Shown here: piece by piece, positions 34,112 to 45,992 of the stretch | Numbering within the stretch: position 1 is the first letter of the stretch | Layout: each line of letters opens with the position of its first letter | Assembly: GCA_003339415.1 (NCBI GenBank) | Contig: PDHQ01000038.1 | Coordinates: 160,273 to 224,272, forward strand | DNA: 64,000 nt | DNA from: Ophiocordyceps camponoti-saundersi (nom. inval.) | Taxonomy: Eukaryota; Ascomycota; Sordariomycetes; Hypocreales; Ophiocordycipitaceae | Direction: 5' to 3' | Position numbers and translations under genes: made by a program | The notes under the pieces: generated by a model | Told to the model about the DNA's origin: nothing | Database searches by the model: none | The model's input: the letters and a program-made list of their open reading frames with translations, nothing else

Positions 34112-35884
34112 ATGCTGAAGAAGAAGGCCGGCGGTCTCGCCTTCAAACCAAAAATCCCCTCGGCGCGCTCCAGGCCTGCGAATGTGCCCTCCGCTCCAGC
34201 GCCGAAAAGCGTCGAGAGTCAGCCCGTGGTCAACTCGACACGCGAAGCAGCCTCCACTGGTGCATCTACAGATCCCGTCAAAGATGGCCCTGAGACTACA
34301 AGTACTACATCGATTGAGTCGACAACTGAGCACCCCTCACAAAAAGATGCCGAGCCAGGCCAGGGCATAACCGATCCAGAGCCTTCTCGAAATTTGCCAC
34401 CTCAAGAAAGCTCTATCGCGCAGAATGTCTCTGATCCGTTCCCAAGCCTTGTTCCCGAAATAGAAAACGTCATCAATGACAGTAGCCAAGCTCAAGCCGA
34501 TGCCAGTATCCAACCTACAGCAGACAATGAGGCTGCGACAGCCAGGGAGGTTGCGACGGCTCCGACTCCCGAACTTGTCACAAATTCGTCTTCCGTTCCT
34601 CTGCCCGAACCAGTGAGCGAGTCTCCGGTTGAGAGAAATTCTATCCAAGAAATTCGCACGGCGACTCTATCTCAAGCCGACGAGGCGATCCCTCCTGTAC
34701 CTGACCAATCCGAACCTGAACCAGCAAGCGCGTCGACGACTACGGGAGATGCTTCGATCAGCAAACAAAAGACGACTAGAAAAACTCGGCAAGCGAAAAA
34801 AGGCGGACAGAGCAAAGCACCCCCGCAGAAGCGTCAACGGAAGGAAACCACCAAAGAGGGCGAAGAAGCCGCACCGCGTACCCGGAAGCGAACTCGCAAA
34901 GCCGATGCAGACGCGGACGAATCTTCCAGGGTGAAGAAGAAAAGGGGCCGGGCTCGATCACTAACGCCTGAAGATGCAGAGAGTCAAACGGTGGACTTGC
35001 AACAGCTCAGAATGGCCGACTTGACCAAGGATCTGCGGATCGGCAAGAAATTCAGCCGCCACGACGAGCTAAGAGAACGCGAAAGAAAAGCCCGGAGCAA
35101 GGCCAGGGCTTCCAGACAAGACGAGGCACCGTCCACAGGCGACGCCGCCCCAACCCCCCAGGCAGACGGCAGCCGAGATGCGTCGGGCCAAGGCAACAAC
35201 GACAACGGGAGCAGCTCATCGACCGGGCGTGGCCCAACGACAGCGGGCCCCCAATTCCGCATCATCGACGGCCAAATCGTGATCGACCAAAACTCGCTCG
35301 TCATGGACCGTCACGCGCGCGCAGCCCAAGCGAGGGGCGACATAGAGACGGTAGAGGAGAACGACTTCACGCACCGGATAACCAGCAGCTCCTTCATGAC
35401 GTCCTCGTCCAAGCTCAAGGGCCCCAACATCTGGACGGCAGAGGAGACGGAGCTCTTCTACCGAGGCCTACGCATGTTCGGCACCGAATTCGAGATGATC
35501 TCCAAGATGTTCCCGCGCAAGCAACGGCGCCACATCAAGTTAAAGTTCAACCGTGAAGAGCGTCACAACCCCAAACTCATCGACGCCGCCCTAACAGGCG
35601 AGAAGACGACCAAGATGGACATAGACGAGTACCGGGCCTTCACCGGCGCCGAGTTCGAATCCGTAGAGAAGATCGAGGCGGAGCAGAGGAAGATTGGCGA
35701 GCGGTACGAGCGCGAACGTCAGCGCATCGCCGACGAACAGGCTGAGATCATGCGCAAGAAGAGAGAGGCTCTCTTCGCTGACGACGACAACGACGCTAGG
35801 GCCAAGAGGCACGGTAACAGGCGCAAGGGGAAGCAGAAGGTCGCCTACGGCCTCAATGGCGAGCCCGTCAATGGGACCGATTGA
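34112..35884 (+). CDS. BDP1: TFIIIB subunit B'' (BDP1), SANT domain
   Basis: BDP1 joins TBP and BRF1 to form TFIIIB, which recruits RNA polymerase III to tRNA and 5S genes. It is a single-exon 590-residue protein with the ATG at 34112. The N-terminal 250 residues are disordered, rich in Ser/Thr/Glu/Pro, and followed by Lys/Arg-rich stretches likely to contain nuclear localisation signals. DLTKDLRIGKKFSRHDELRE (about 300-325) is the conserved block before the SANT region. The SANT/Myb-like domain covers about residues 430-495 (GPNIWTAEETELFYRGLRMFG, EFEMISKMFP, RRHIKLKFNREE). A charged helix rich in Arg/Glu follows. The length is typical for fungi. Confidence 0.94.
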   Translation: MLKKKAGGLAFKPKIPSARSRPANVPSAPAPKSVESQPVVNSTREAASTGASTDPVKDGPETTSTTSIESTTEHPSQKDAEPGQGITDPEPSRNLPPQESSIAQNVSDPFPSLVPEIENVINDSSQAQADASIQPTADNEAATAREVATAPTPELVTNSSSVPLPEPVSESPVERNSIQEIRTATLSQADEAIPPVPDQSEPEPASASTTTGDASISKQKTTRKTRQAKKGGQSKAPPQKRQRKETTKEGEEAAPRTRKRTRKADADADESSRVKKKRGRARSLTPEDAESQTVDLQQLRMADLTKDLRIGKKFSRHDELRERERKARSKARASRQDEAPSTGDAAPTPQADGSRDASGQGNNDNGSSSSTGRGPTTAGPQFRIIDGQIVIDQNSLVMDRHARAAQARGDIETVEENDFTHRITSSSFMTSSSKLKGPNIWTAEETELFYRGLRMFGTEFEMISKMFPRKQRRHIKLKFNREERHNPKLIDAALTGEKTTKMDIDEYRAFTGAEFESVEKIEAEQRKIGERYERERQRIADEQAEIMRKKREALFADDDNDARAKRHGNRRKGKQKVAYGLNGEPVNGTD

Positions 35885-36446
35885 GGACTTGATGAACGCG
35901 TCGCGGGGAGGGGGGGAGTGATTTTGATATCCATGTAGAGGTTGATGAAAGACGGGGGGGGAAAGGGGGAGAGAATGGGCGTGTGTGAAAAGGCGCAAGG
36001 AGAGAAAGGCAAAGACGACTCTGTATGATACCCACGCCAGAACATGACTTCGAAAACGACATCCAGCGTATAACGGCTCCGAAAGGTTCATGTGCTCGTT
36101 GAGGCTTTCGTTCCGTAAGGAGAAGAGGGAACGCCGTCTACGTGCAAAGACATCAAGAGACATTCGGCCGATCTGTGTCAAATGGACAGAGAACCCCCTT
36201 CCACCTCACTCCCGTGAAAAGTAGGCTGAATTTGATTACTGCGTACCTTGGGTGACTACACGTCTCTCGACCACGACGCGCCCCCTTCCTCTCCGTACTT
36301 GGTATTCCCCCACGGCCTTTCTCTTCATCATCTTGAAAGAGTCGTTCTGTTCCCTTAAAGAGGTCTCCAAAACGACCTCCTTCCTCTCCTATTCGTCCCT
36401 TGTCGACGACGTCGTAGGAAGAAAACCCCGTCTTCGGTCGCGAGTC
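35885..36446. other. 3' region shared by convergent BDP1 and RAD23
   Basis: This 562-bp spacer between convergent genes contains no supported gene. Purine runs near 35900-35975 are the only low-complexity element. Confidence 0.5.
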
Positions 36447-38025
36447 TCAATTTGTAGACGGATCGTCGTCTTCGGGCTGGTCGAAGAGAAAGTTGGCCGC
36501 GAGCTCCTCGTTCTTGTCGCAGGCAAAGTAGGCCTGGATAGCCTGGTCGCGGTCGAAGCCGAGCCGACACAGCTGTAGACGACGTCAGCAGAGCTCGCAG
36601 ACAAAAAGGCTAGAAGAAAGAACAAGTTACCCGTTCAATGGCATCGCGTTCCTCTTCTGTCACTGAAATAGCCTGGGCTCCGGGGGGCAGAGGTGCATCA
36701 TCGTCCACGTCCTCACCGAGCAACTGAAGAAATTGGTCCGGGTTGGAAGCAATGAGCTGCGCGAGCTGCGGGTTTCCGGCTCCCAGCTGCTGCAGAATAG
36801 GCTCCAGCATCTGGGGCTGTTGCTGGACGACTTGGCGAAGCTGCTGAAATTGAGGGTTACTTCTGAGGAAATCGAGATTGCCTAGATCGCCGCCCTCAAC
36901 GGCGGTGGCGGTAGCGGCGCGATTGCCGCCACCCCGGGGCGCTGAACCGCCTCCCTGCTGGGCAGCCAGATCGAAGAGGTTGATGCCACCGCCTTCCTCG
37001 CCTCCCTGTGCTTCGGCAGCCGGATGGGCGGCGGCGCCGGTGGAGGGTACGGCGGCGGAGGGGGCGACGGGCGCGGCGCGTTGCTGCTGTTCCTGCTGAA
37101 CACTTTCGGGGATCCCCTGGAGGTTGTCAGTCGACAGCGACATGTCATTCCGCGAGGGAAGAGACGAACAGTCAGAAGATACTCAACGGCGCGATCGGGG
37201 TTGTTGAAGGCAGCCCGCATGGCGGCCTCGATTTGGGTCCTCTCGAAGCCCATGGCCTCCATGTTGGTGATGGCCTCGGCGCGCTGAGCGCCCATGGCGA
37301 GGCCTGACGAATCTCCGCCACCTGCAGCAGATGCATCAGCAGTGCGTTGAGGGGTTGGAGTGGCGGGTGCGGTCGCTTGGGCCGAGGCGGACTGGGAGGG
37401 CGCTGCGGGCGCGGCGGGCGCTGCGGACACGGCGGGCGTCGAAGGGGCGGCGGAGGACTCGGTAGCAGTCGACGAGGCTGGCTTGTCTTTTGGCTGAAGA
37501 AAAGTTGAGTTTGATTTTTCTTCCCGACGCAAAGAGACTCAACGCACCTTGTTCACCATGCAAACGACGAAGCCCTTTTCTTCGATGTTGTAGGAGGCAA
37601 CAGTCTCATCGTCCTTGAGGATTTTACCTGCTCCAGGTCAGATAGGGAAGAAGACGAAAAATGGAAGGAAAATGGGGGGGGCTTTTCTCTCTGACCTGAA
37701 TAGATGAGCTTCTGATGGCTCGGGTCCCAGCCCTTGTCGGTCGAGATCTTTTCCTTGACGGTTGAGATCTATCGCGGCGTAAGCAGTGAAGCGGAAGCAG
37801 CCAAGGAGAGGAGAAGGGATGTAGACGTACCAGGTCAGTTGGTTCGACCTCGACGGTGAACTTTTGCTGCTTCAAGTCCTATTTTCCCGGGGGGGAGACC
37901 GGGAGGCACGTCAGCGTCATTTTTTTTGTGTGTGTGTCTCTCTCTCTGTCTCTCTCCTGTGTGCGCGTGCGTGCGTGTTCCGGGAGTTTGGGAGGGAAAA
38001 AACGTACCCGGAAGGTGATCTTCAT
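36447..38025 (-). CDS. RAD23: Nucleotide excision repair / proteasome shuttle factor RAD23
   Basis: RAD23 stabilises Rad4/XPC for damage recognition and carries ubiquitinated proteins to the proteasome. Seven exons: 38008-38025, 37831-37878, 37696-37768, 37548-37627, 37170-37493, 36631-37116 and 36447-36572, giving 384 residues. Exon 1 is only 18 bp and encodes MKITFR. The ubiquitin-like domain covers residues 1-73 (exons 1-4). An Ala/Pro/Ser linker leads to UBA1 (about 140-183, [20 protein letters not shown]). The XPC-binding domain lies about 235-295 ([20 protein letters not shown] and [13 protein letters not shown]). UBA2 (about 333-375) has [20 protein letters not shown] and [11 protein letters not shown], split by the last intron. 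The fifth intron uses a weaker GTTCGT donor. All junctions keep the frame. Confidence 0.94.
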
Positions 38026-38932
38026 GATGGGCGAGGAGGGATAGAGGCGAAGCAGCAGGGACGAAGCTGTCGATCGCGTACTATTCTAGAGGGTGTTTCG
38101 CTCGCTCTCGCTCTGTTCGTCTCCGGTCGCGCGTGAGGGTTGTTGATGATGGAAGGGGAGGCGACACCAGTGAGTAGTAAGTTGGTTGGTAGGTAGGCAG
38201 TAGGTAGGTGTAGTGAGTGGTAGGTAGTAGATAGGCGGGCTTGCATCACTCTGTGACTGCCTGGACAGAGAGGGGAGGGTCCGCTGGGGGAAATTCTTTA
38301 TAGTGGCCCGTGGCAGTAAGTGGGTGACGCAGCAGCCGCTTTTAGCGCCGTCAACGAACGGCCGTCAGCGGAGGAGGAGGAGGAGGAGGAGGAGGATTTG
38401 GCTGGCTGGTGGCTCTTTGGTGGGAGAGAGCCTACCTAGGTAGGCACCTACCTACCTACTAACAGACTAACAGATACCAGGCGGTGGATAGGTGATAGGT
38501 GATTGGTAGTCGGTAGGCAGTCGACGATAGATGAGGGTGTGCGGATAGCAAGCACGAAACTGAAAGGCCCTTTGTTATAACATTGCCCAATGCAGCAGCT
38601 TTTCTTCACATGGATCAACATGACATGTTTCCCTCCCCCCCCCCCTTGATCATCATGTGCCTGTCTATGCCTGGGGAGGCATTGTCTATTATGTGTAAAC
38701 AACAGAGATATCCGTACATACACACACATATCCTATCATACAGGGCGAGAAAGAGACATAGGTAGGTAGGTAGATTACACATTGCATACAACAAGACGCG
38801 CACATACATACGCACACAAAATCCTAACGCACGCCGGCGTCCGCTTCCCAATCATCATCGTCATAAAAGTCATCGTCGTCATCATCATCGGTGCCCACAA
38901 ACCTAGGTAGGTATCGCTACCTGGTACCTACA
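38026..38932. other. Intergenic spacer with (GGTA)n and (GAG)n repeats
   Basis: RAD23 promoter side plus the 3' side of the membrane-protein gene. It has GGTAG-type repeats at about 38175-38235 and 38440-38460, (GAG)n near 38370-38396, a C-run near 38636-38645 and (CATCAT)n near 38848-38892. No gene is supported. Confidence 0.6.
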
Positions 38933-40270
38933 CTATACACTCGGATGTCGCTCGCGAACCAGCAGCCATGACGGCACAGGAGGCGTCATCTTGCGCTCCT
39001 TTTCCGGCGCTGGATCCTGCTCCCCGGCCGCCGGATCCTCTCCCGGCAGCGAGTCGCTGTACTCGAAGCACGTCTGATGGGCCAGCGGGCTTTGCGGCGC
39101 CGCCACGCTGCCGTTGCGCATCGCGCCCAGCGACTTGCTGCTTTCGCGCCGCGTGATGACCTTGCCAGCGATGGGCGACGCCAAGACAGTCGTCCCGGGC
39201 GACGCCAGCGGAGGAGGATCCTGAGAGTCGGATCGGAACAGAGGGTGGATGTGCAGCTCGTGCACCGAGCTCGCCTGTGTCGGCCGAACCTCTTCCCGAT
39301 GCCTCAGCCTGCTGTGACTGAGGCTTCGGCTGTTCCGCAGCGATCGAGGGAGGCCCCCCATGTCGGTCGGGCTTCTCGCGCCCGAACCGCGGCTGTGTGG
39401 CGGACTGTCGGGGATCGTTTCGAGGCCATGCGCCTGGATCGAAGGCGACGCCGAGTTATCCAGCACCACCTGCCGGTTGTGCATGTCGACAGAAGACGTG
39501 TCCCACGAGTCAAAGGAGGACGCCTCGATGCTGCTTCTGCGGCCGCCGGAATCTGTCGAAGATGGCCGCCGCTGCTGCTGCTGCTGCTGCTTCTTGGTCG
39601 ACATCAACTTTTGTTTCGACGAGCTCGGCCGGACGGTCGGGGCAAAGGGAGACTTGAATATGCAAGGCGTCGGTGAGGCCAAAGCAATGGGTGAAGGAGG
39701 AGGCTGGATAGTCGAGGACATTTCTTGCATCGCCTCGTCACCGCAGCTTTTCGTCCGGCTGTAGGGGATCGACTTGATGCGACGAAGCCGCCTCCGGGGG
39801 GTGACGGCTTGGGTCTCGGGGGCGGCTTCCCCGCCGGTGGCAAGCTCGCGAGACGTCATGAAGTGACAGACGATGCAGGCGAGCTGGAGGATGGTGGCGA
39901 CGGCCACGGCGATGGATGTGGTCACCAGCATCTGGATTCGATACTGGCCGAGGGGCGCGTCCGACTCGTTGCTCAGGTACACCAGCGCGGCGGCGGAGAA
40001 GGCGGCGGCCAGCGCGCAGGCCAGCAGACTGAGGCCAAATTTGAGGCTGGAGTGTGCGGTGGAGGACGGTCTACCGTTGCGGAAAACGGTGAACATGGCG
40101 AATAGCCAGAGGATGACGAGAACGAGGAACTGCAAGCATGATGCGGTCGTGTTGACAGGCAGCAGCGGCAAGGCTTTGCAGTTGACGATGACGATGAGCT
40201 GCAGGCACAAGACCAATGAGGTTGCCAGCAGGGCCAATATGCTGAAGACGAAGGAGTAGGCGCGTTTCAT
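38933..40270 (-). CDS. Four-helix integral membrane protein, unknown function
   Basis: From the first in-frame ATG (40270) the product has 445 residues. The open frame continues upstream about 30 codons (to near 40362) with coding-like sequence ending after a possible 3' splice site, so a further 5' exon is likely and the true start is unknown. The N-terminal 165 residues hold four hydrophobic helices: AYSFVFSILALLATSLVLCL onward, CLQFLVLVILWLFAMFTVF, LLACALAAAFSAAALVYL, and TTSIAVAVATILQLACIVC. The rest is a long cytosolic Ser/Pro/Arg-rich tail with a Gln run, multiple RRxS-type sites and an SIEASSFDSW stretch, suggesting phosphorylation. I recognise no named family. A plasma-membrane or organelle scaffold role is possible but unproven. 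Confidence 0.75.
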   Translation of the reverse strand: MKRAYSFVFSILALLATSLVLCLQLIVIVNCKALPLLPVNTTASCLQFLVLVILWLFAMFTVFRNGRPSSTAHSSLKFGLSLLACALAAAFSAAALVYLSNESDAPLGQYRIQMLVTTSIAVAVATILQLACIVCHFMTSRELATGGEAAPETQAVTPRRRLRRIKSIPYSRTKSCGDEAMQEMSSTIQPPPSPIALASPTPCIFKSPFAPTVRPSSSKQKLMSTKKQQQQQQRRPSSTDSGGRRSSIEASSFDSWDTSSVDMHNRQVVLDNSASPSIQAHGLETIPDSPPHSRGSGARSPTDMGGLPRSLRNSRSLSHSRLRHREEVRPTQASSVHELHIHPLFRSDSQDPPPLASPGTTVLASPIAGKVITRRESSKSLGAMRNGSVAAPQSPLAHQTCFEYSDSLPGEDPAAGEQDPAPEKERKMTPPVPSWLLVRERHPSV

Positions 40271-43200
40271 GGCTTCGAGGTCGGAGGCGCCCAAGCCCAC
40301 CGACCGGCTGCCGTCGAGGAGATAGATGCCTTGGTATGACGAGCCGCGAACAGGTGCCGGTCTGCTTCAAGGAGAAGAAAGGTGGTCCGCGAGAAGGCGA
40401 AGAAATCGCCGGCAGTCGACGGCGGCTATCAATGAGGCTCTCTCTGTGGACCAATGGCTGGCTGTTTCAAGGCTTTTTTTTTCTTCCCCCAGTAGCCGAC
40501 GAAAGCCAGAAGCCGATGAGATCAGAAAGATGCTGGAGTTTATAAAGCTGGCGTGCGGCTTTCAAAGCACAGCAAGTTGTTGTTGCTGGTCTGCGAATCG
40601 ATCAAGGCGGGATATCCCAGGTCGAATGTGGGGAAGGACGGCAAGTGAACAGGGCTTCCCGAAGAAGAGGATGTCGGTCCGGGATCAACGAATGCATCAG
40701 GGCATGAACTGTTGAAGGGGGGAGGAGGAGAAGAGTGTGAAAGGCTAGGTAGGTAGTGGCGGTGACACACTCAGGACGCAGCAGCGGGAGATGTTTAGGG
40801 GGGGGAGGTTGTGTCTTTCAGCTGCTGGCCATACACATACTTATCCGCACACGCACACGCACACAGATGTTATGAACTGTACAACATGAGATGGAAAGCA
40901 AGGCAAGACGCGCGCGTTGATCAAAGAAGGAAGAGAGAGAAGACGCGTGTTTGGCTCTCCTTTGGGGGGGTGTGTGTGTGGGTGGACATTCACATACATA
41001 CATACACCACATACAACAGCGGTCGTACAACATGATTGATGATGGAAGCTTTTTTTTTTCTATCCTGCAGGGACGAGGGGGGGGATTCCTTGCATTTCGG
41101 GAACAGGGATGGCCGATCCACGAGGATTTTTTTCGGGGGGACCGGGGAGGGGGAGGAGAGAGAGAGAGACTGCTGGCTGGCTGGCTAGGTGGGCTTTCGA
41201 GAGCCAACAAGATATTGGCCACTGCCCCCCCCCCCCTTGACTGGACTCGTTTCTTTTCTTTTCTTTTATTTTGTACGGGTTTTAACGGATACAGGCAGCG
41301 GGTGTATGTATGTATGTATGTAAAATATACATCCATTCATCCATTCATATCTGTAGATACAGCATGATGGACTCAGACTGACGGGCAGAAACTCGACTGA
41401 ACTCGGTGTTTATCACGACGGGGTTAGACGGGCGGGTGGTGGCTGTGGGGGAGGAGGACTCACGGAGGAGTACATACAATAGGAGGCGAAGCCAGTCAGT
41501 GACTGAGACAAGACAAGACTCATTCTTTTCTTTCTTTCCTTTTCTCTTCTTCCCCTCCATTCCAGTCAATCCATCTCCTCCGCCTCCTCCGCCTCCTTCT
41601 CCTCCTCCCGTCCTCCCGTCCCCCGGTTCCCCCGTCATACATATTTCCTTTTAAACAAACTTTACCCCAAACTCCGATAATTGACATCTTTTTTTAAAAA
41701 AAAAAAAATCCATCTATCATTTCTGATTTCCTAAACTTGTCGGGGGAGGGGAAACAAAAGAGCTCTTCTTCTCTCTTCCTCTCTCTCGCTCCCTCTCACT
41801 CACCCCTGTAAAAAACGAATAAGCTACCACCAACCAAAAAAAAAGTCTCGTATCCAAAAAGTAAACAAAAAAAAATAGAAAGAGAAAGAAGGATGAGAAG
41901 CGGTTTTTTTTATTTTTTTTTTTAATTGCCCCAAAACCCCGGGTTTAGGGGGGGGGAAGGAAAAAGGACGTTGACGGGGGTGATCCCTGTTGGGAGGGAA
42001 AAGGGGGGCAGAAGTTTGGTTTTTTTTTTTTTTCATGCGGTTTTTTTTAGGCGTGGGAAGAAAAAGGGTTCGTTGCTGGGGAGGGGAAATGGATTTCTCT
42101 TGATTTGTTTTTGTTCGTTTGTTTGTTTGTTTGATGCTTTTACAGATACAGATGGATGACGACGACGATGATGATGATGATGATGATGATGACCCTTGTT
42201 TGGTGGGTTGATAGAGAGAGTGGAGGGGAGATGAGGAGTTGAAAGAAAGAACCACGATGAATCTCGGTAGCGTGACAACATGTGCATCGATTCGCCAAGC
42301 CGGGGGGGGGGGGGGGGGAAGGTCTTAGCGGAGAGTAAGAGTGAGTGAGTGAGAGAGAAGGATATTCATTCGGTGATATATCGTCAATCCTCCTCCTCCT
42401 CCTTCCTCTCTCCTCTCCCCCCCCTTTTTTTTTCCTTCTCCCTCTTCTTATTATTTTCTTTTCTGACTCATCTCTTTCTTTATTTCTTTCTTTTCTTTTC
42501 TTTTCTTCTTCAAAAATATCAATTTCTCTCCTCAAATTACGGTCGTGGCTGCCGCTGTCCTCGTTGGCTTACATACCTACGTCTTCTCTTCTCCTCTCCT
42601 CCACCTTACCTCTACTATCCGTACTATATCCGTGCCTCGATCAATGCAATCATCATCATCATCATCATCACCATCATCACCATCATCCCTCTTTTAATTT
42701 CGATTTCCCACCCTCCTCCACACCCTCTCAGCTCCGAATCGGGAAATCCCCTGTTCTCTAGTCGAGTTTTACAGATACAGAGATGTGGCTGTTGTTGTTG
42801 TTTATTTACTTTCCCATCCATCCGTATTCTTCTCTTCCTCTCTCTTATTCCTTCACCCCCTTGCTTCGGCATTCATTTACTGTTTCTTCCCCGTCATCGT
42901 CATCTCTGGCCATCGAATCCATACCATCGGTACCATCTCTTTTTTTTTTCGGCCTTCTCCCCCCCCCTGTCCCTTCGGGCTGAGGTTGCTTCACTGAAGC
43001 CGTCATCATCTTGCATACGTCTCGTCTAACCCACCTTCGTCTACAACTACCATTCGGGTAAACAACTTACGTAGAGCCCTCGTCGACAGTTCACCGTCTT
43101 CTTCCTTCTTTCACTCTGCACTTGCACCCTCTCTGCTCTACCCCGTCCATCAAGACCCTCCGCCCGTCACCCAAATCGGAGACACCCTTCCCGTCCCGTG

Positions 43201-44066
43201 AGACAAGGACGCTCAGACGGCCCAAATGTCTGAACCAGATCCCATGCTAATCCTCTTCTCTCGCGGTTGGAACACAGACAGAAAGAGGCACAATAACATC
43301 AACAAAGGAGCCATAATCATCGTCTTCTCCACCGTTTTTTTTTTCGTTTTGTCCGTGTCTGATCTTTAATCCCATCTCGATCTGATCCCGCGTGCTATCG
43401 GATATCCGTCAGCCGCGTCCATCAGGTTTTGTTTACATACATATTCATATTGGATACACCGCAGCCACTCGCTCGTCTGCCCGCCCGCCAGCTCGGCAGT
43501 TCCATGATATGTCGGATCCAAGTCAGTAGATGCTGATACTGAGAAAGAAACATCTACTGCGTGCCTCCATATCTGCATACCTAGCTTCCCAAGCACACCT
43601 CGCATCGTACACATGTCTGCAGCCACGATCCTACCTACCTACCTACTCAGTTACATCTGTATCTACGCATCGCGTCTCGTCAACAGAGGCACCGCGTATC
43701 GTAGATTCTGCGCTTCCAGCTGCGACGAAAAAAGGACTTTCATAGCCATGTCAACTACATACACCCGTGATTTTGTCCTTCTCCGCTTCGGTGCATGTGG
43801 TAATTTGACCTGTCTTACTCTATTCTTACACGCCTTTTCTTTTCTTCTTCCTCCTCTTCCCTGCCGTCTCTCCCCCGGTGTAAGTCGAGTTGAGCCTCTG
43901 ACGTCATTGACGCCCTCAAATCTGATCCTACCCTACACCATCTATCAACCTAATTCGCTCACCAAGATGAGGCAGATGGTATTCCCGAGAGCCTACTCCG
44001 TAGAGGTAATTACAAATAACATCACAACGACTTGCACCCACGCACAAGGGAAAAAGCAGAAACATC
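40271..44066. other. Long intergenic spacer, low complexity
   Basis: A 3.8-kb stretch. The part just right of 40270 probably includes a missing 5' exon and promoter of the membrane-protein gene. Further right are (GA)n near 41157-41169, T- and A-rich runs at 41690-42060, (ATG)n near 42163-42190, a G-run at 42302-42317, CT-rich DNA at 42380-42530 and (CAT)n near 42650-42685. Frames here are hydrophobic or Ser-rich low-complexity artefacts. Confidence 0.6.
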
Positions 44067-45992
44067 ATGACAAAGTCGCGCGTAATCTACTGGTTCCGCA
44101 CTGACTTGCGTCTCCACGATTCGCCCGCTCTCAAGGCCGCCCTCGACCTCGACCCGGCCGTGTTCTGGCCCATCTTCACCTGGGACCCTCACTATGTCTA
44201 CCGGAAGAAGGGCGGCCTGAATCGGTGGCAGTTCCTGTGAGACCCTTCTCTTCTTCTTCTTCTTCCAATTGGCCTGCTTCCACTAATTCCTTCACGGAAA
44301 AGGCTGGACTGCCAAAACGACCTTTCCCGCTCCATCACTAACCTCAACTCGTCGTCGAAGCTGTTTGTCCTGAGGGAGGCACCGCAGACGCTATTCCCCA
44401 AGCTATTCACCGCCTGGAACGTCACTCATCTGGTGTTCGAAAAGGACACCGACAGCTACGGGAGGGAGCGGGACGAGGCCGTGACCGCCGCAGCCGACGA
44501 GGCCGGCGTCAAGGTCATCGTCCGTTCCGGGAGGACGCTCTGGGACAGCGATGGCCTCGTAGAGAAAAATGGAGGCCAGCCCACCATGTCCATGGCCCAG
44601 GTGCGAGCCGCCGGCGCCAAGGTCGGCGATATCCCGCGCCCGCTGCCGGCACCAGATCGGATACCGGACCCGGGCGAGATGCCCGTCGACTTCGGCCACG
44701 ATACGCCCGGAGCCGAGCCCGACGTCAACTCCGATTTCAGGACCGGAGACGTGACCGCTTACCGCCACATCGCCGGTCCCAAGGGCGACTTTGCCATCGA
44801 GACCATGGAAGAGCTCGGCTTCCCTCCCGCCACCACACCCCATCGCGGCGGCGAGAGCATCGCCTTGAAGAGGCTGGCCGACCTCGTAGCCGATGCCAAA
44901 TACACAGCCACTTTCGAGAAGCCAAAGACCAGTCCGGCACAGTTCGAGCCCCAGTCGACGACCCTGCTGTCGCCCTTCCTCCACTTCGGCGCCCTCTCCG
45001 TGCGCGAGTTCTACTGGCGCGTCCAGGACGTCGTCGACTCCTTCGGTAAGGGTGCGTCATCACCTCCGGCCAGCCTCACCGGCCAGCTGCTCTTCCGCGA
45101 CATGTATTTCGCCGCCCAGGCCGCTATCGGTCCCAACTTTTGCCAGACAATCGGCAACGCCCATTGTCGCTTCGTGCCGTGGCATCTGCCTTCTAAGCGC
45201 GATCCTGACACCGGACTCGCGACGGGCGAGTACCACGTTGACTCGGACGAGGCCGACGTCTGGTTCCGACGCTGGCAGGCCGGCCTCACCGGCTTCCCCT
45301 GGATCGACGCTCTCATGCGCCAGTTGCGGGAGGAGGGCTGGATTCATCATCTCGGACGCCATTCCCTCGCCTGCTTCCTCACTCGCGGCGGCTGCTACAT
45401 CGACTGGGAGCGCGGCGCCGACGTCTTCGAGGAGCTTCTCCTGGATCATGAGCCCGCCTGCAATGCGGGCAACTGGCAATGGCTGTCATGCACCGCATTC
45501 TTCAGCCAATACTTTCGCTGCTACAGCCCGGTCTCGTTCGGACAGAAGTGGGACAAGAACGGCAACTTCATCCGCCGATGGGTGCCGGAGCTCAGGGATC
45601 TCGACGCCCGACACATATATGAGCCGTGGAAGGCGCCCATCGCCGACCAAAAGAAAGCCGGCGTGCGCGTTACGGGCGACGGTCTGTCCGACGACACTAA
45701 AGGGACCTATCCGAAGCCCATGTTCGATTTCTCGGACCGTCGCGGCGTGTGCATCAGCGCTATGAAGAAGGCATACGCAGTGGGCTTGCACGGAACCGAC
45801 GACAAGGTCATCAACGGCCGCTGGCGGGAACTGTTTCCCTCACCCGGAGAGGCCGAGGTTCAGGGTGAATTCGAAAGCGACGACGGTGAGCATGCTGACG
45901 ACGTAGACCAGGGGGCATCGGCCGGCAGCAAGCGGCACGCGAGGAAAGCCAGCACCCAGACGACGGCGCCGACAAAGAAACAGAAGAAGTAG
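44067..45992 (+). CDS. (6-4) photolyase / animal-type cryptochrome
   Basis: A flavoprotein of the cryptochrome/photolyase family, predicted to repair (6-4) photoproducts in light and possibly to act as a photoreceptor, as Cry1-type proteins do in other fungi. Exon 1 is 44067-44236, the 66-bp intron 44237-44302 and exon 2 44303-45992, giving 619 residues. The N-terminal photolyase domain starts VIYWFRTDLRLHDSPAL. The FAD domain carries GWIHHLGRH near residue 403; both His of the (6-4) photolyase HxxxH pair (HLGRH) are present. NAGNWQW near 444 keeps the Asn next to the flavin N5 that is Cys in animal type I cryptochromes, supporting a repair enzyme. CYSPVSFGQKWDKNG and FIRRWVPEL follow. The Lys/Arg-rich C-terminus (KKQKK) looks like a nuclear localisation signal. 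It is transcribed toward the TPR gene. Confidence 0.93.

Noticed and set aside
42345..43029. Hydrophobic frames resembling membrane proteins
   Set aside because: They are translations of CT-rich and CAT-repeat DNA; no start context, intron signals or family similarity.
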